Assembly: GCF_002093975.1 (NCBI RefSeq)
Contig: NZ_KZ084325.1
Coordinates: 186,001-250,000, forward strand
Source of the DNA: Thermoactinospora rubra
Lineage (GTDB): Bacteria; Actinomycetota; Actinomycetes; Streptosporangiales; Streptosporangiaceae
DNA: 64,000 bases
Reading direction: 5' to 3'
Below are positions 54,937 through 63,600 of the stretch, in pieces. Position numbers and translations under genes: made by a program. The notes below the pieces were generated by a model, which saw only the letters and a program-made list of their open reading frames with translations, did not search any database and was not told the origin of the DNA. How positions within the stretch are numbered: position 1 is the stretch's first letter; every line of letters begins with the position of its first letter.

Positions 54937-56451
54937 TCATCCCGCCTTACGCAGCAGGGCCAGGAACATCGCGTCGGTGCCGTGGCGGTGCGGCCAGAAC
55001 TGGGCGTGCGGGCCGTCGCCGAGGCCGTCCACCTCGGGCAGGAAGGCGCGTGCGTCGAGTTGCTCCAGCTCCGGATGGCGTTTGAGCGCGTCGGCGACGA
55101 CCACCTGGGTCTCGGCCAGGTGCGGCGAGCAGGTGACGTACGCCACGACGCCGCCGGGACGCAGGGCGTCGATCGCGCTGTCGAGCAGGCGCCGCTGGAG
55201 CGCGGTCAGCTCGGGGACGCCGGCCGCGCCGCGCCGCCATCTGGCCTCGGGCCTGCGGCGCAGGGCGCCCAGTCCGGTGCAGGGCGCGTCGAGCATGATC
55301 CGGTCGAAGGCGCCCGGGCGCCAGGCCGGCTCGGTGCCGTCCGCGGTGATCACGGCCGCGTCGGCGGTGGCCTGGCGGACCAGGCGGGCGCGGTGGTGCT
55401 GCACGTCGGCCGCCAGCAGCCGGGCGCCGCCGGGGAAGGCCACGGGGGCCGGCGAGCCCTCGGCTGCCGGGGAGCCCGGGCCCGCCGGGTCGCCGTGCGT
55501 CGCGATGGCGTCGAGCAGGCCCGCCTTGCCGCCGGGACCGGCGCACATGTCCAGCCAGACCTCCCGCTCGCGGCCGTCGAGCGGCACGCGCGTGAGGGCG
55601 AGGGCGACGAGCTGGCTGGCCTCGTCCTGGACGGCGGCGCGATACTCGGCCACCGCCGGGATCCTCCCCGGGTCGCCCTCCGGCAGGTAGGCGGCGTACG
55701 GCGACAGGCGCGCCCGCCGCGCCCCGGCCTCCAGCAGCTCCTCCACCGAGGCGCGGCCCGGCCGGGCGACCAGCGTGACCGCCGGGCGGGCGTTGTCGGC
55801 CTCCAGCAGGGCGGGCAGTTCCCGCTCCCCCACCGCGTCGCGGAGGGCCGAGACGATCCAGCGCGGATGGCTGTGCACGACCGCCAGGTGGCCGACCGGG
55901 TCCTCCTCCGCGGAGGGGGCGACGATGGCCGTCCACTCCTCCAGGGTCCGCGCGCCGACCTTGCGCAGCACCGCGTTGACGAACTTCGCCGCGCCCGGGC
56001 CGATGCGCAGCCGCGCCAGGTCGACGGTGGTGCCGACGGCGGCGTGCGGCGGGATGCGCATGCGCAGCAGCTGGTGGGCGCCCAGGCGGAGGGCGTCGAG
56101 CACGTCGGGGTCGGGGCGGCGGTCCACGCACACGTCGATGATCGCGTCGTAGGTACCCTGGCCGCGCAGCGTGCCGTACGCGAGCTCGGTGGCCAGGGCG
56201 GCGTCGCGGCCCGTCAGCCCACGCTCGCGCAGCAGGCGGGGCAGGAGCAGGTTGGCGTAGGCGTCGCGCTCGCCGACCGCCCTCATCAGGTCGTAGGCGG
56301 CGTTGCGGGCCTCGTCGCGGGGCGGCTTTCCGGTACGGCCCGCGTGCCCGCGCGACCCGCCACGGCCCCGCCCGCGAGAGCCGGAGTCGCCCCGTCCGCG
56401 AGAGCCGCCCCGCCCTCGCCCGCCGGTGCCCGAGTCGTCGCGTGCCGCCAT
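54937..56451 (-). CDS. rsmB: 16S rRNA m5C967 methyltransferase with RG-rich tail
   Basis: Fmu/Sun enzyme of 504 residues: NusB-like RNA-binding N-terminal domain (about 45-180) and Rossmann methyltransferase domain with MCAGPGGKAGLLDA (SAM), DAPCTGLGALRRRPEARW and the catalytic VTCSPH. Upstream of the NusB domain is a 40-residue Gly/Arg/Ser tail (RGRGGSRGRG type). ATG 56451 shares one base with the fmt stop (TGATG). Confidence 0.94.
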   Translation of the reverse strand: MAARDDSGTGGRGRGGSRGRGDSGSRGRGRGGSRGHAGRTGKPPRDEARNAAYDLMRAVGERDAYANLLLPRLLRERGLTGRDAALATELAYGTLRGQGTYDAIIDVCVDRRPDPDVLDALRLGAHQLLRMRIPPHAAVGTTVDLARLRIGPGAAKFVNAVLRKVGARTLEEWTAIVAPSAEEDPVGHLAVVHSHPRWIVSALRDAVGERELPALLEADNARPAVTLVARPGRASVEELLEAGARRARLSPYAAYLPEGDPGRIPAVAEYRAAVQDEASQLVALALTRVPLDGREREVWLDMCAGPGGKAGLLDAIATHGDPAGPGSPAAEGSPAPVAFPGGARLLAADVQHHRARLVRQATADAAVITADGTEPAWRPGAFDRIMLDAPCTGLGALRRRPEARWRRGAAGVPELTALQRRLLDSAIDALRPGGVVAYVTCSPHLAETQVVVADALKRHPELEQLDARAFLPEVDGLGDGPHAQFWPHRHGTDAMFLALLRKAG

Positions 56452-57380
56452 CAGGCGAGCCGGTCCTCGGGCGCCGGCCGCACGCCGCGGGCCCACTCCA
56501 CCGCGGTCATCACCCGCTTGCCCTGCGGCTGCACCTCGCCCAGCTCCACGGGGTGCGTCCCCGTGCCGACCAGGACCGCCTTCTTGCCGGCCGAGATCTC
56601 GCCCGGCTTGAGCCGCTCGGCGCCGGGCGCGAGCCGTACCGGGCCCAGCTTGACCCGCTGGCCGCGGAACTCGCTCCACGCGCCCGGGCTGGGGGTGCAG
56701 GCCCGGATGAGCCGGTCGATGCGCATCGCGGGCGCGGCCCAGTCGACGCGGGCGTCGTCGACCGTGAGCTTGGGGGCGTAGGAGACGCCCTCCGGCGGCT
56801 GCGGCCGGGCCTCCAGGGTGCCGTCCTCGATCCCGTCGAGGGTGGCGACCAGCAACTCCGCCCCCGCCTCGGCAAGCCGTTCCAGCAGGGCGCCGCTGGT
56901 GTCGTGCGGCTGGATCCGCTCGGTGAGCACCCCGTAGACGGGCCCGGCGTCGAGCTCCTTGACGATCTGGAACGTGCACGCCCCGGTGATCTCGTCGCCG
57001 TGGAGGACGGCGTGCTGCACCGGAGCCGCCCCGCGCCACGCGGGCAGCAGGGAGAAGTGCAGGTTGACCCATCCGTGCCGGGGGATGTCGAGCGCGGCCT
57101 GGGGCAGCAGCGCGCCGTAGGCCACGACCGGGCAGCAGTCGGGCGCCAGCTCCCGCAGCCGCTCCAGGAAGGCGGGGTCGGAGGCCTTGGCGGGGCGCAG
57201 GATCTCGATGCCGGACTCCTCGGCCAGCTGCGCCACGGGCGAGGGATGCACCTTGCGCCCGCGGCCGGACTGCGCGTCGGGCCTGGTGACCACGGCGACG
57301 ACCTCGTGGCGGGGCGAGCCGATGAGCGCGCGCAGCGACGGCAGCGCGGTCTGCGGCGTGCCGGCGAAGACCAGGCGCAT
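56451..57380 (-). CDS. fmt: Methionyl-tRNA formyltransferase
   Basis: Formylates initiator Met-tRNA. 309 residues: [16 protein letters not shown], the [20 protein letters not shown] folate/catalytic block (NLHFSLLP with His), [16 protein letters not shown] and a C-terminal OB-like domain. ATG 57380 follows the def stop by two bases; def-fmt is the classic pair for adding and removing the formyl group. Confidence 0.97.
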   Translation of the reverse strand: MRLVFAGTPQTALPSLRALIGSPRHEVVAVVTRPDAQSGRGRKVHPSPVAQLAEESGIEILRPAKASDPAFLERLRELAPDCCPVVAYGALLPQAALDIPRHGWVNLHFSLLPAWRGAAPVQHAVLHGDEITGACTFQIVKELDAGPVYGVLTERIQPHDTSGALLERLAEAGAELLVATLDGIEDGTLEARPQPPEGVSYAPKLTVDDARVDWAAPAMRIDRLIRACTPSPGAWSEFRGQRVKLGPVRLAPGAERLKPGEISAGKKAVLVGTGTHPVELGEVQPQGKRVMTAVEWARGVRPAPEDRLA

Positions 57381-57382
57381 GG

Positions 57383-57931
57383 CTAGAGCGCCTTCCCGCG
57401 GGTCGCGTGGGGCGAGAACTTGACGGTGGGCGGCTGCAATCCGCTCCACTCGGCCTCGCGGATGGCCTTCATCGCGAGCTTGCGCTGCTTGGGGTCCATC
57501 CGGTCGATGAACAGGATGCCGTCGAGGTGGTCGGTCTCGTGCTGGAAGCAGCGGGCCATCAGGTCGGTGCCCTCGAGCACGATCGGCTCGCCGTACATGT
57601 TGAAGCCCTTGGCGACGGCCCGGACGGCGCGCGGGGTCGGGAAGCTCAGGCCGGGGAAGGACAGGCAGCCCTCCTCGCCCTCCTCGTCCTTGTCCTCCGA
57701 CAGGTCCAGGTCGGGGTTGACCAGGTGGCCCAGCTGGTCGTCGACGTAGTAGGTGAACACCCGCAGCCCCACGCCGATCTGCGGCGCCGCCAGGCCCGCG
57801 CCCGGCGCGTCGAGCATCGTGTCGGTGAGGTCCTTCACCAGCTTGCGGAGCTCCTTGTCGAAGTCGACGACCGGCGCCGCCGGGGTGCGCAGCACCGGAT
57901 CTCCGAACAACCTGATCTTCTGGATCGCCAA
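57383..57931 (-). CDS. def: Peptide deformylase, TTG start
   Basis: Iron/zinc hydrolase removing N-terminal formyl groups. 182 residues with all three motifs: [18 protein letters not shown] (metal Cys) and QHETDHLDG (metal His residues and catalytic Glu). It starts at TTG 57931 with GAGAGG four bases upstream. Likely first gene of the def-fmt-rsmB-rpe operon. Confidence 0.97.
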   Translation of the reverse strand: MAIQKIRLFGDPVLRTPAAPVVDFDKELRKLVKDLTDTMLDAPGAGLAAPQIGVGLRVFTYYVDDQLGHLVNPDLDLSEDKDEEGEEGCLSFPGLSFPTPRAVRAVAKGFNMYGEPIVLEGTDLMARCFQHETDHLDGILFIDRMDPKQRKLAMKAIREAEWSGLQPPTVKFSPHATRGKAL

Positions 57932-57956
57932 GTGACCTCTCCGTTTCCTCGCGGGA

Positions 57957-59279
57957 TCACTCCAGTTTAAGGGCGCTCAGCGATCGGGCCCGCATCGCCG
58001 CCTTGCGCGCCAGCTTGGCCACCGCGGGGTCGTCGTGGTGGGAGGCGAGCAGGTCCAGGACGGCCAGGCCGTCGGGGTGGTCCGCCTCCGGCAGCCGCGT
58101 CACGAGCCCGGCCAGGTCCTCGTCCAGGCCGCCGAGCGTGGCCGGGGCGTCGGACAGGTACAGCAGGGCCGCGAGCGTGTCGACGGCCAGCCAGGTGTGG
58201 TCCTCGGGCGCCAGCGGCGGGGCGTCCAGGTCGCGGATGTGCAGCCAGGACGCGGCGTAGCGCCACAGTGACGGCTCCCGGAGCGCGGCGCGCAGCGCGG
58301 GCTCGGCCTCGGGGCCCAGCTCGTCCAGGATCGTGCGGACCACTCCACGCTCGCCCGGGTTGCCCCGGGCGGCGATCGCGACCAGGGCCTCGGCCGCGTC
58401 GATCGGCGGGCGGCGCTCCAGCCAGGTGCCGATCGCGCTGGGGGTGACCTCGCCGGCCACCATGGCGGCCACCAGCCGCGGGGCGTCGAGCTCGGCGAAC
58501 ACCTCCACCTGGGCGACCGTGGGCACGTCGTGGCCCTCGCGGCGCAGGTCCTGCCGCACGCCCCACACCCCCAGCGGCGTGAGCCTGACTCGCCCGGCCC
58601 CGCTGGGCTCCACCAGGCCGCAGTACGCCAGCAGGTCCAGGGCCGCCTGGAGCTCGTGAAGAACCGACCTGCCGGGGTAGGGCCCGCAGGCGACCTCGTG
58701 GGACTGCAGGATGCCGCGCGCCAGGGCGGCGACCGACACGCCGGCGCGGACCGAGTAGACGGTGGCGAGGGTCTCGACCAGGTGCTCGTCGATGAGCGCC
58801 GAGCCGGTCAGCCCGTCTTCCGCGCGGTCCAGGACGTCCATGACCACGCCGTCCCAGAACTCCAGCGTGGCGCCGTCGCCCCGGTCCAGGGTGAACGGGC
58901 CGGGAGCCGCGTGGCCGCGGGCGATCGTCAGCAGGCGGCCGTTGACCGCCACGATCCAGGCCAGGCGCAGCCTGGAGGGGGTGATGTCCAGCTCCAGTCC
59001 GGCCCGTGTGGCGTCGGCCTCCGTGAGGTGCCCGCCGGAGATGACCGGCCGCACACCGGTCCAGGCGGCCAGCCGTACGGCGTCGCGCACCAGCGGCACC
59101 GCCGCCACCTGCGCGGCCAGCTCGGCGTCGGTCGCGATGTCCACCGGGGGGAAGCTCAGGCGCCGGCACGCCGGGCAGCCGCACCCGGTGGTGGCGGGCC
59201 GGTCCGGCCTGGTCGCCGCCGGCCATCCGGCCCCGGCCGCGACCTTGAAGGCGGACAGGTCGAAGACGTTGTTTGCCAC
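57957..59279 (-). CDS. Conserved hypothetical protein, paralog of next gene
   Basis: A 440-residue protein I do not recognise. The N-terminus has a CGCPAC knuckle (about residues 33-38). The C-terminal 130 residues are helical, HEAT-like, and clearly paralogous to the gene at 59346-60803 (shared LGPEAEPAxRA, APPLxxEx, DHPDxxxVLxLL, AKxARKAAxxARS). A winged-helix-like middle (LVEPSGAGRVRLTPLGVWGVR) is also shared. No catalytic motif is seen. GTG 59279; lies 25 bases upstream of def. Confidence 0.8.
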   Translation of the reverse strand: MANNVFDLSAFKVAAGAGWPAATRPDRPATTGCGCPACRRLSFPPVDIATDAELAAQVAAVPLVRDAVRLAAWTGVRPVISGGHLTEADATRAGLELDITPSRLRLAWIVAVNGRLLTIARGHAAPGPFTLDRGDGATLEFWDGVVMDVLDRAEDGLTGSALIDEHLVETLATVYSVRAGVSVAALARGILQSHEVACGPYPGRSVLHELQAALDLLAYCGLVEPSGAGRVRLTPLGVWGVRQDLRREGHDVPTVAQVEVFAELDAPRLVAAMVAGEVTPSAIGTWLERRPPIDAAEALVAIAARGNPGERGVVRTILDELGPEAEPALRAALREPSLWRYAASWLHIRDLDAPPLAPEDHTWLAVDTLAALLYLSDAPATLGGLDEDLAGLVTRLPEADHPDGLAVLDLLASHHDDPAVAKLARKAAMRARSLSALKLE

Positions 59280-59345
59280 TCAGGCAACTTACTGCACACC
59301 AGTAACACGGTTAGCCCGTTCGGCACCGCCGGCGGGAGCGCCGCT

Positions 59346-60803
59346 TCAGCCGATCGCCCGGGAGCGGGCCTTGAGCGCCGCCTTCCGCGCGGCCTTGGCC
59401 AGCTTGCCGTCGGGCAGGGCGCGCCCCAGCAGCTCCAGCACCTCGACCACGTCGGGATGGTCGACCCGCCACATCTCCTCGATCATGTGCGCGGGCGGCC
59501 CGGAGGCGGCGATGTTCTCGGCGAACATCTCCGGATCCTCCTGCGCCGCCGGCATCGCCAGCGCGAGCATGTCCACGCTCACCCACAGCAGCTCCTCGCG
59601 CGTGAGCGGCGGCGCCGGCAGCCCCCTGGCCGACAGCCAGTGGATGGCGTGCGGCCGCAGCTCCGGGTCGTCCAGGCAGGCGCGCACCGCCGGCTCGGCC
59701 TCCGGCCCCAGCCGGTCGACGATCGTGATCGCGATGCCCCGCGCCACGGCCGGCGCCCCCGAGGCCGTGCCCAGCAGCTCCGCCGCGGCCTCCGCCGGGG
59801 TCCGCCCCTCGAGCCAGCGCCGGATGTCCTCCTCGGCCAGCTCGGTCGGGATGCCCTGGAGCAGCCCCTCGATCAGCCCCATCGCGTCGGCGTCGGCCAG
59901 ATCGGGCGCCTCCGGGGAGTCGACGCCGCGCTCGAGGTAGTACTCGCGCAGGCCCCACACCGCCAGCGGCGTGAGCGCCACGGTCCCGCCGGGCTCCCCC
60001 GGCTCCCCCGACACCTCCACCAGCCCGCACCGCGCCAGGCCGTCGAGCGCCCGCCCGACGTCGACCCGGTCCTCCACGACCTCCTCGACGTACTCCGCCA
60101 CCAGCGACGCCGGCACCGGCAGCTGCAGCCGATACAGCATGTCGAACAGGTCGTGCAGCTCCGCGTCCAGCGCGCGCGACCCGGTGACCGCCCCGCCGGT
60201 GTCACGCTCCATCACCTGCTCCACCAGCAGCGTCCACCGGTCGAGCGGGTCGCCGCCGGGCGGCAGGCCGAGCGGGGTGTCCGGGTCGTTGAGCAGGGGG
60301 ACGGCACGCGCGGCCGCCTCCAGCTCCTCCCGTGGCGCCAGCCGTACGGCGGGCAGCGGCGACGGCTCGCCCGACGGGATCGAGACCGGCTGCTCCAGCG
60401 CCTCCGGCCCGATGGAGCTGAACAGGCTCTTGGTCACCCCGAAGTTGGCCGGGTCGGCCAGCGCGGCGGGCATCTTCTCGGCGATGTCGGCCAGCCGCTC
60501 CCGCATCGCGTCGGCCCTGGCCTGGTCGATCTCGCCCCTGGCGAGCAGGAAGTCCACCAGGGTGTGCGCCGCGGCCACGGTCTCCGCCGCGCTCTCCGGC
60601 GGCGTGATGACCTTGCGCGGGTAGATCGACAGCAGCAGCTCGTCGAAGGTCGACGGGGTGAAGTCGCCCAGCCGCTCGACGCTCAGGTAGTCGCTGGCGT
60701 AGTCGCACAGCAGCCGGACCTCGTCGGCATCCACCTCGACATGCTGCTCGCGCCCCCACGCTCGCAGGTCGTCGATGGCTCGGTTCACCCATTCGATGGA
60801 CAC
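59346..60803 (-). CDS. Conserved hypothetical protein, paralog of previous gene
   Basis: A 485-residue protein of unknown function. It shares the winged-helix-like block (LVEVSGEP...VALTPLAVWGLREYYLERG) and the helical C-terminus with the gene at 57957-59279 but has a different N-terminal region (MSIEWVNRAIDDLRAWGREQ) of about 150 residues and no Cys knuckle. GTG 60803 lacks a good ribosome site. The long open frame on the opposite strand is a shadow of the codon bias. Confidence 0.8.
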   Translation of the reverse strand: MSIEWVNRAIDDLRAWGREQHVEVDADEVRLLCDYASDYLSVERLGDFTPSTFDELLLSIYPRKVITPPESAAETVAAAHTLVDFLLARGEIDQARADAMRERLADIAEKMPAALADPANFGVTKSLFSSIGPEALEQPVSIPSGEPSPLPAVRLAPREELEAAARAVPLLNDPDTPLGLPPGGDPLDRWTLLVEQVMERDTGGAVTGSRALDAELHDLFDMLYRLQLPVPASLVAEYVEEVVEDRVDVGRALDGLARCGLVEVSGEPGEPGGTVALTPLAVWGLREYYLERGVDSPEAPDLADADAMGLIEGLLQGIPTELAEEDIRRWLEGRTPAEAAAELLGTASGAPAVARGIAITIVDRLGPEAEPAVRACLDDPELRPHAIHWLSARGLPAPPLTREELLWVSVDMLALAMPAAQEDPEMFAENIAASGPPAHMIEEMWRVDHPDVVEVLELLGRALPDGKLAKAARKAALKARSRAIG

Positions 60804-60927
60804 AGGGAGACGCTACCAATGTCGGACCCACCCCTTGGACCTTCGAGCGCCGCCACACCGTCTGACCTGCGAATTCACGCCTGCGGGCGACGTCTCGTCT
60901 TGGTAACGGGGACGCTCCTACGGTTTG

Positions 60928-63318
60928 TCAGACCAGGTCGAGGGGGTCGACGCTCACCCTGACCACCTCGGGGGCCTTGCGCGCCGCCCGCACGCCGCCG
61001 GCCGCCTTCAGCGCCGCCGCCAGGGCCGGCCCCTCCTGCCGGGGCACGCGGATCATGGCGCGTTCGCGGCCGGCGTCGTCGACCGGGACCGGGCCGAGCA
61101 CCTGGGCGTCGCGCGGCAGCCGTACCTCCTCCAGCATCTGCCGGACCGCCGCGGCGGCGCCGGTCAGGGTGGCCATCCGCACGGCGGGCGGGAAGCCCAG
61201 CTCGGCCCGTTCGGCCAGCTCGCGTTCGGCGTGCGTCACCGGGTCCCAGCGGACCAGCGCCTGCACGGCCGGGAGGGCCGCGTCGGCCAGCACGACCAGC
61301 TCGGCCCTCGGGCGCAGCAGCGCCGCCGCGTTCATCCACCGGCGCACCGTCTCCTCGGCCGCCCGCAGGTCCGCCCGGCCCAGCAGGGCCCAGCCGTCGA
61401 GCAGCACGGCCGCGGCATACCCGCCCTCTGGCACCGGCTCGGCCCCCGGCGTGGCCACGACGAGGGCGCGCTGCGGCCCGACCGTCGCGAGCACGCCGTC
61501 CCGTCCGGACGTCTTGACCGGCACCGACGGGAACGCCCTGCCGAGCTCCTCGGCCGTGCGCCGGGCTCCGATGACCACCGCGCGCAGGCCCGCGCCGCCG
61601 CACCTCGGGCACCGCCAGGCCGCGTCCACGCGGCCGCACCAGCGGCAGTACGGCGCCGCGTGCCCCGCCCTGAGCGCCAGCGGCCCGTGGCAGCCCGGCC
61701 CCTCCTGGCCGTACGGCAGGCCCTGCTGGAGGGGCGGCTCGCCGGCCTGCTGGAGGTACGGCACGCGCGTCGGCGGCTGGGAGCAGCGCGCGGGCGCCCG
61801 GCAGTGCCGGCAGGCGATCACCGGGACGTATCCCCGCCTGGGCACCTGGATCAGCACGGGCCCGTGCTCCAGGCCCTCCTTCAGCGCCCGCCAGGCCAGG
61901 CTCGGCAGCCGCGCCGCCCTGGCCGCCTCGTCCTTGGCCAGCTCGGCGTCCTCACCCGCCGGACGCACCAGCGGCGCCACGGCCCTGACGGTCTGCCTGG
62001 CCGCCAGGAGGGGACGCGCCCAGCCGGTGGCGATGAGCTGGGTGGCCTCGGCGGTGCGGGCGTATCCGCCGATCAGCATCGCCGCTCCCGCCCGGTGCGC
62101 GCGCAGGGCCAGGACCTCGCGGGCGTGGGGGTAGGGCGCGAGCCGCTCGGCGTGCAGGTCGTCGCCGTCGTCCCAGATCACCGCGAGGCCGAGGTCCCGC
62201 ACCGGGGCGAACATCGCGGCCCGGGTGCCGACCACGGCCCTGACCTCGCCTCTGAGCACCTTCAGCCAGCGGCGGTAGCGCTCGGCGGGCCCCAGCCCGG
62301 CGGTCAGCGCGACGTGCCTGCCGGGGCCGAGGATCTCGGCGAAGGCCTGGTCGGCCAGGGCGACGTCCTTGCCGTCCGGCACGACCACCACGGCGCCGCG
62401 CCCGCCCGCCAGCGTCGCGCCCACCGCCTCGGCGATCGGCTCGGCCCACCCTCTGCCCGGCAGGGCGCCCCACACGGCTCTGGGCGCGCGTCCGCGCCGG
62501 AGGGCGTCGAGGAAGGAGGCGCTCATGGGATAGTCGGCCCAGTGGGCGGCACTGGGCGGCGGGCTCTCCGCGCCGGGCGACGGGCTCTCCGCGCCCTCCC
62601 CGCTGCTCTCCCCGCTCTCTCCGCCGCGGCCCTCGCCGTTGTCCTTGCTGCTGTTCCCGTCTCTGTCCCCGCCGCTGTCTTCGCTGTTGTCCTCGCTGCT
62701 GCCCTCGCCGCCGCTCTTCCCGCGATCTCCGTCACGGCCCTTGTCGCGGCCCTCGCGACCGTCCCCGCCGTTGTCCTTGTCGCGGCCCTCGTCGCCGTCT
62801 TCGCCGCTGCTCCTGCTGCTCTCCCCGCCGCCGACCTCGCCGCCGGCCTTGTCTTTCCCCTTGCCGCCGTCCTCGCCGACGGTCGCGGATTCGGCCTCCA
62901 CCCTGGCGTGCCTGGGTGGGATCGCCAAGCGCAGGACGTCGGCGAGCGTGCCCGCGTAACGGTCGGCCACCGCGCGGGCCAGCCCCGCGATCTCCGGAGT
63001 GAGCACCGGCTCGGGCGAGATCACCCGCTCCAGCGGGACGAGCCTGCCCTCGTGCCCGGTGTCGTCGGCCCGGTCCAGCAGGAAGCCGTCGACGAGCTTG
63101 CCGGCGAACCGCACCCGCACCCGCACGCCCGGCTGGGCGGCCTCGTGCAGGGACTCGGGCACGAGGTAGTCGAACGGCCGGTCCAGGTGAGGAAGCGGGG
63201 TGTCGACCGCCACCCGTGCGACGGGCCGGGACGGAGCCGGGACCGGCGCACCCTTGGCAGGCTTCGCCGCCGCCCCCACCGCCTCCAGCGGGAGCAGGGC
63301 GTCGTCGGTCTCAGGCAC
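60928..63318 (-). CDS. priA: PriA-like primosomal protein without helicase motifs, with acidic insert
   Basis: Replication-restart protein; about 796 residues from GTG 63318. The N-terminal DNA-binding domain (VDTPLPHLDRPFDYLVPE) is normal. A Gly/Asp/Glu/Ser/Lys-rich low-complexity stretch of about 120 residues separates it from the helicase-like part. Walker A is absent and DEAH reads DDGD, as known for actinobacterial PriA; the zinc region (CRHCRAPARC, YCRWCGR, CPRCGG) is kept but carries a Gln/Pro-rich insertion. The start is uncertain: no ribosome site is seen, and upstream in-frame sequence is Arg-rich and unlike the family. Confidence 0.88.
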   Translation of the reverse strand: MPETDDALLPLEAVGAAAKPAKGAPVPAPSRPVARVAVDTPLPHLDRPFDYLVPESLHEAAQPGVRVRVRFAGKLVDGFLLDRADDTGHEGRLVPLERVISPEPVLTPEIAGLARAVADRYAGTLADVLRLAIPPRHARVEAESATVGEDGGKGKDKAGGEVGGGESSRSSGEDGDEGRDKDNGGDGREGRDKGRDGDRGKSGGEGSSEDNSEDSGGDRDGNSSKDNGEGRGGESGESSGEGAESPSPGAESPPPSAAHWADYPMSASFLDALRRGRAPRAVWGALPGRGWAEPIAEAVGATLAGGRGAVVVVPDGKDVALADQAFAEILGPGRHVALTAGLGPAERYRRWLKVLRGEVRAVVGTRAAMFAPVRDLGLAVIWDDGDDLHAERLAPYPHAREVLALRAHRAGAAMLIGGYARTAEATQLIATGWARPLLAARQTVRAVAPLVRPAGEDAELAKDEAARAARLPSLAWRALKEGLEHGPVLIQVPRRGYVPVIACRHCRAPARCSQPPTRVPYLQQAGEPPLQQGLPYGQEGPGCHGPLALRAGHAAPYCRWCGRVDAAWRCPRCGGAGLRAVVIGARRTAEELGRAFPSVPVKTSGRDGVLATVGPQRALVVATPGAEPVPEGGYAAAVLLDGWALLGRADLRAAEETVRRWMNAAALLRPRAELVVLADAALPAVQALVRWDPVTHAERELAERAELGFPPAVRMATLTGAAAAVRQMLEEVRLPRDAQVLGPVPVDDAGRERAMIRVPRQEGPALAAALKAAGGVRAARKAPEVVRVSVDPLDLV

Positions 63319-63462
63319 GAACCACAGGTCTACCAGATGCCGCCGACGGCGGCGGACGCTTGCCCGCGCCTGTGGACGACTTGGCCGGCAGCGTGACCGG
63401 GCGGCGGCGCGAGTCGGCCGGCACGTGGCTCGGCCGGTCACTGGCCAGGTCGGTCGTGGAAT

Positions 63463-63482
63463 CGGGTCGGCGGCGCGACCCG
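63463..63482 (-). terminator. Hairpin between metK and priA
   Basis: CGGGTCG and CGACCCG form a perfect 7-bp stem around a 6-base loop. It lies in the 280-base gap between the metK stop and the priA start; the gap has no other gene. Termination is plausible but no T-run is present. Confidence 0.4.
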
Positions 63483-63550
63483 GTCAAGGGCACGCGAACG
63501 AAACGGACGCCACGCACCCGCAGGGGAACGCGGCGCCCGCCTCCGGACGT

Positions 63551-63573
63551 CTCCCTTCTGGGAGGTCCCTCCC
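63551..63573 (-). terminator. Overlapping hairpins after metK
   Basis: CTCCC-TTCT-GGGAG (63551-63564) and GGGAGG-TC-CCTCCC (63560-63573) are alternative stems sharing one arm, directly after three 9-bp repeats at the metK end. Likely transcript-end structures for metK. Confidence 0.45.
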
Positions 63574-63600
63574 GGAGATCTTGGAGATCTTGGAGATCTC
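63574..63600. repeat. Three tandem 9-bp repeats at the metK stop
   Basis: GGAGATCTT, GGAGATCTT, GGAGATCTC lie head to tail at 63574, 63583 and 63592; the last includes the first bases of the metK stop codon. Each copy contains the palindrome AGATCT. Confidence 0.85.

Noticed and set aside
58530..60962. Plus-strand open frame of 810 codons opposite the tandem paralogs
   Set aside because: The minus-strand proteins are similar to each other at amino-acid level, which fixes the coding strand; the plus frame is compositionally biased.
62545..62905. CRISPR or satellite array in the C/T-rich repeats
   Set aside because: No constant repeat-spacer unit; the sequence is in frame within priA and encodes a low-complexity linker.
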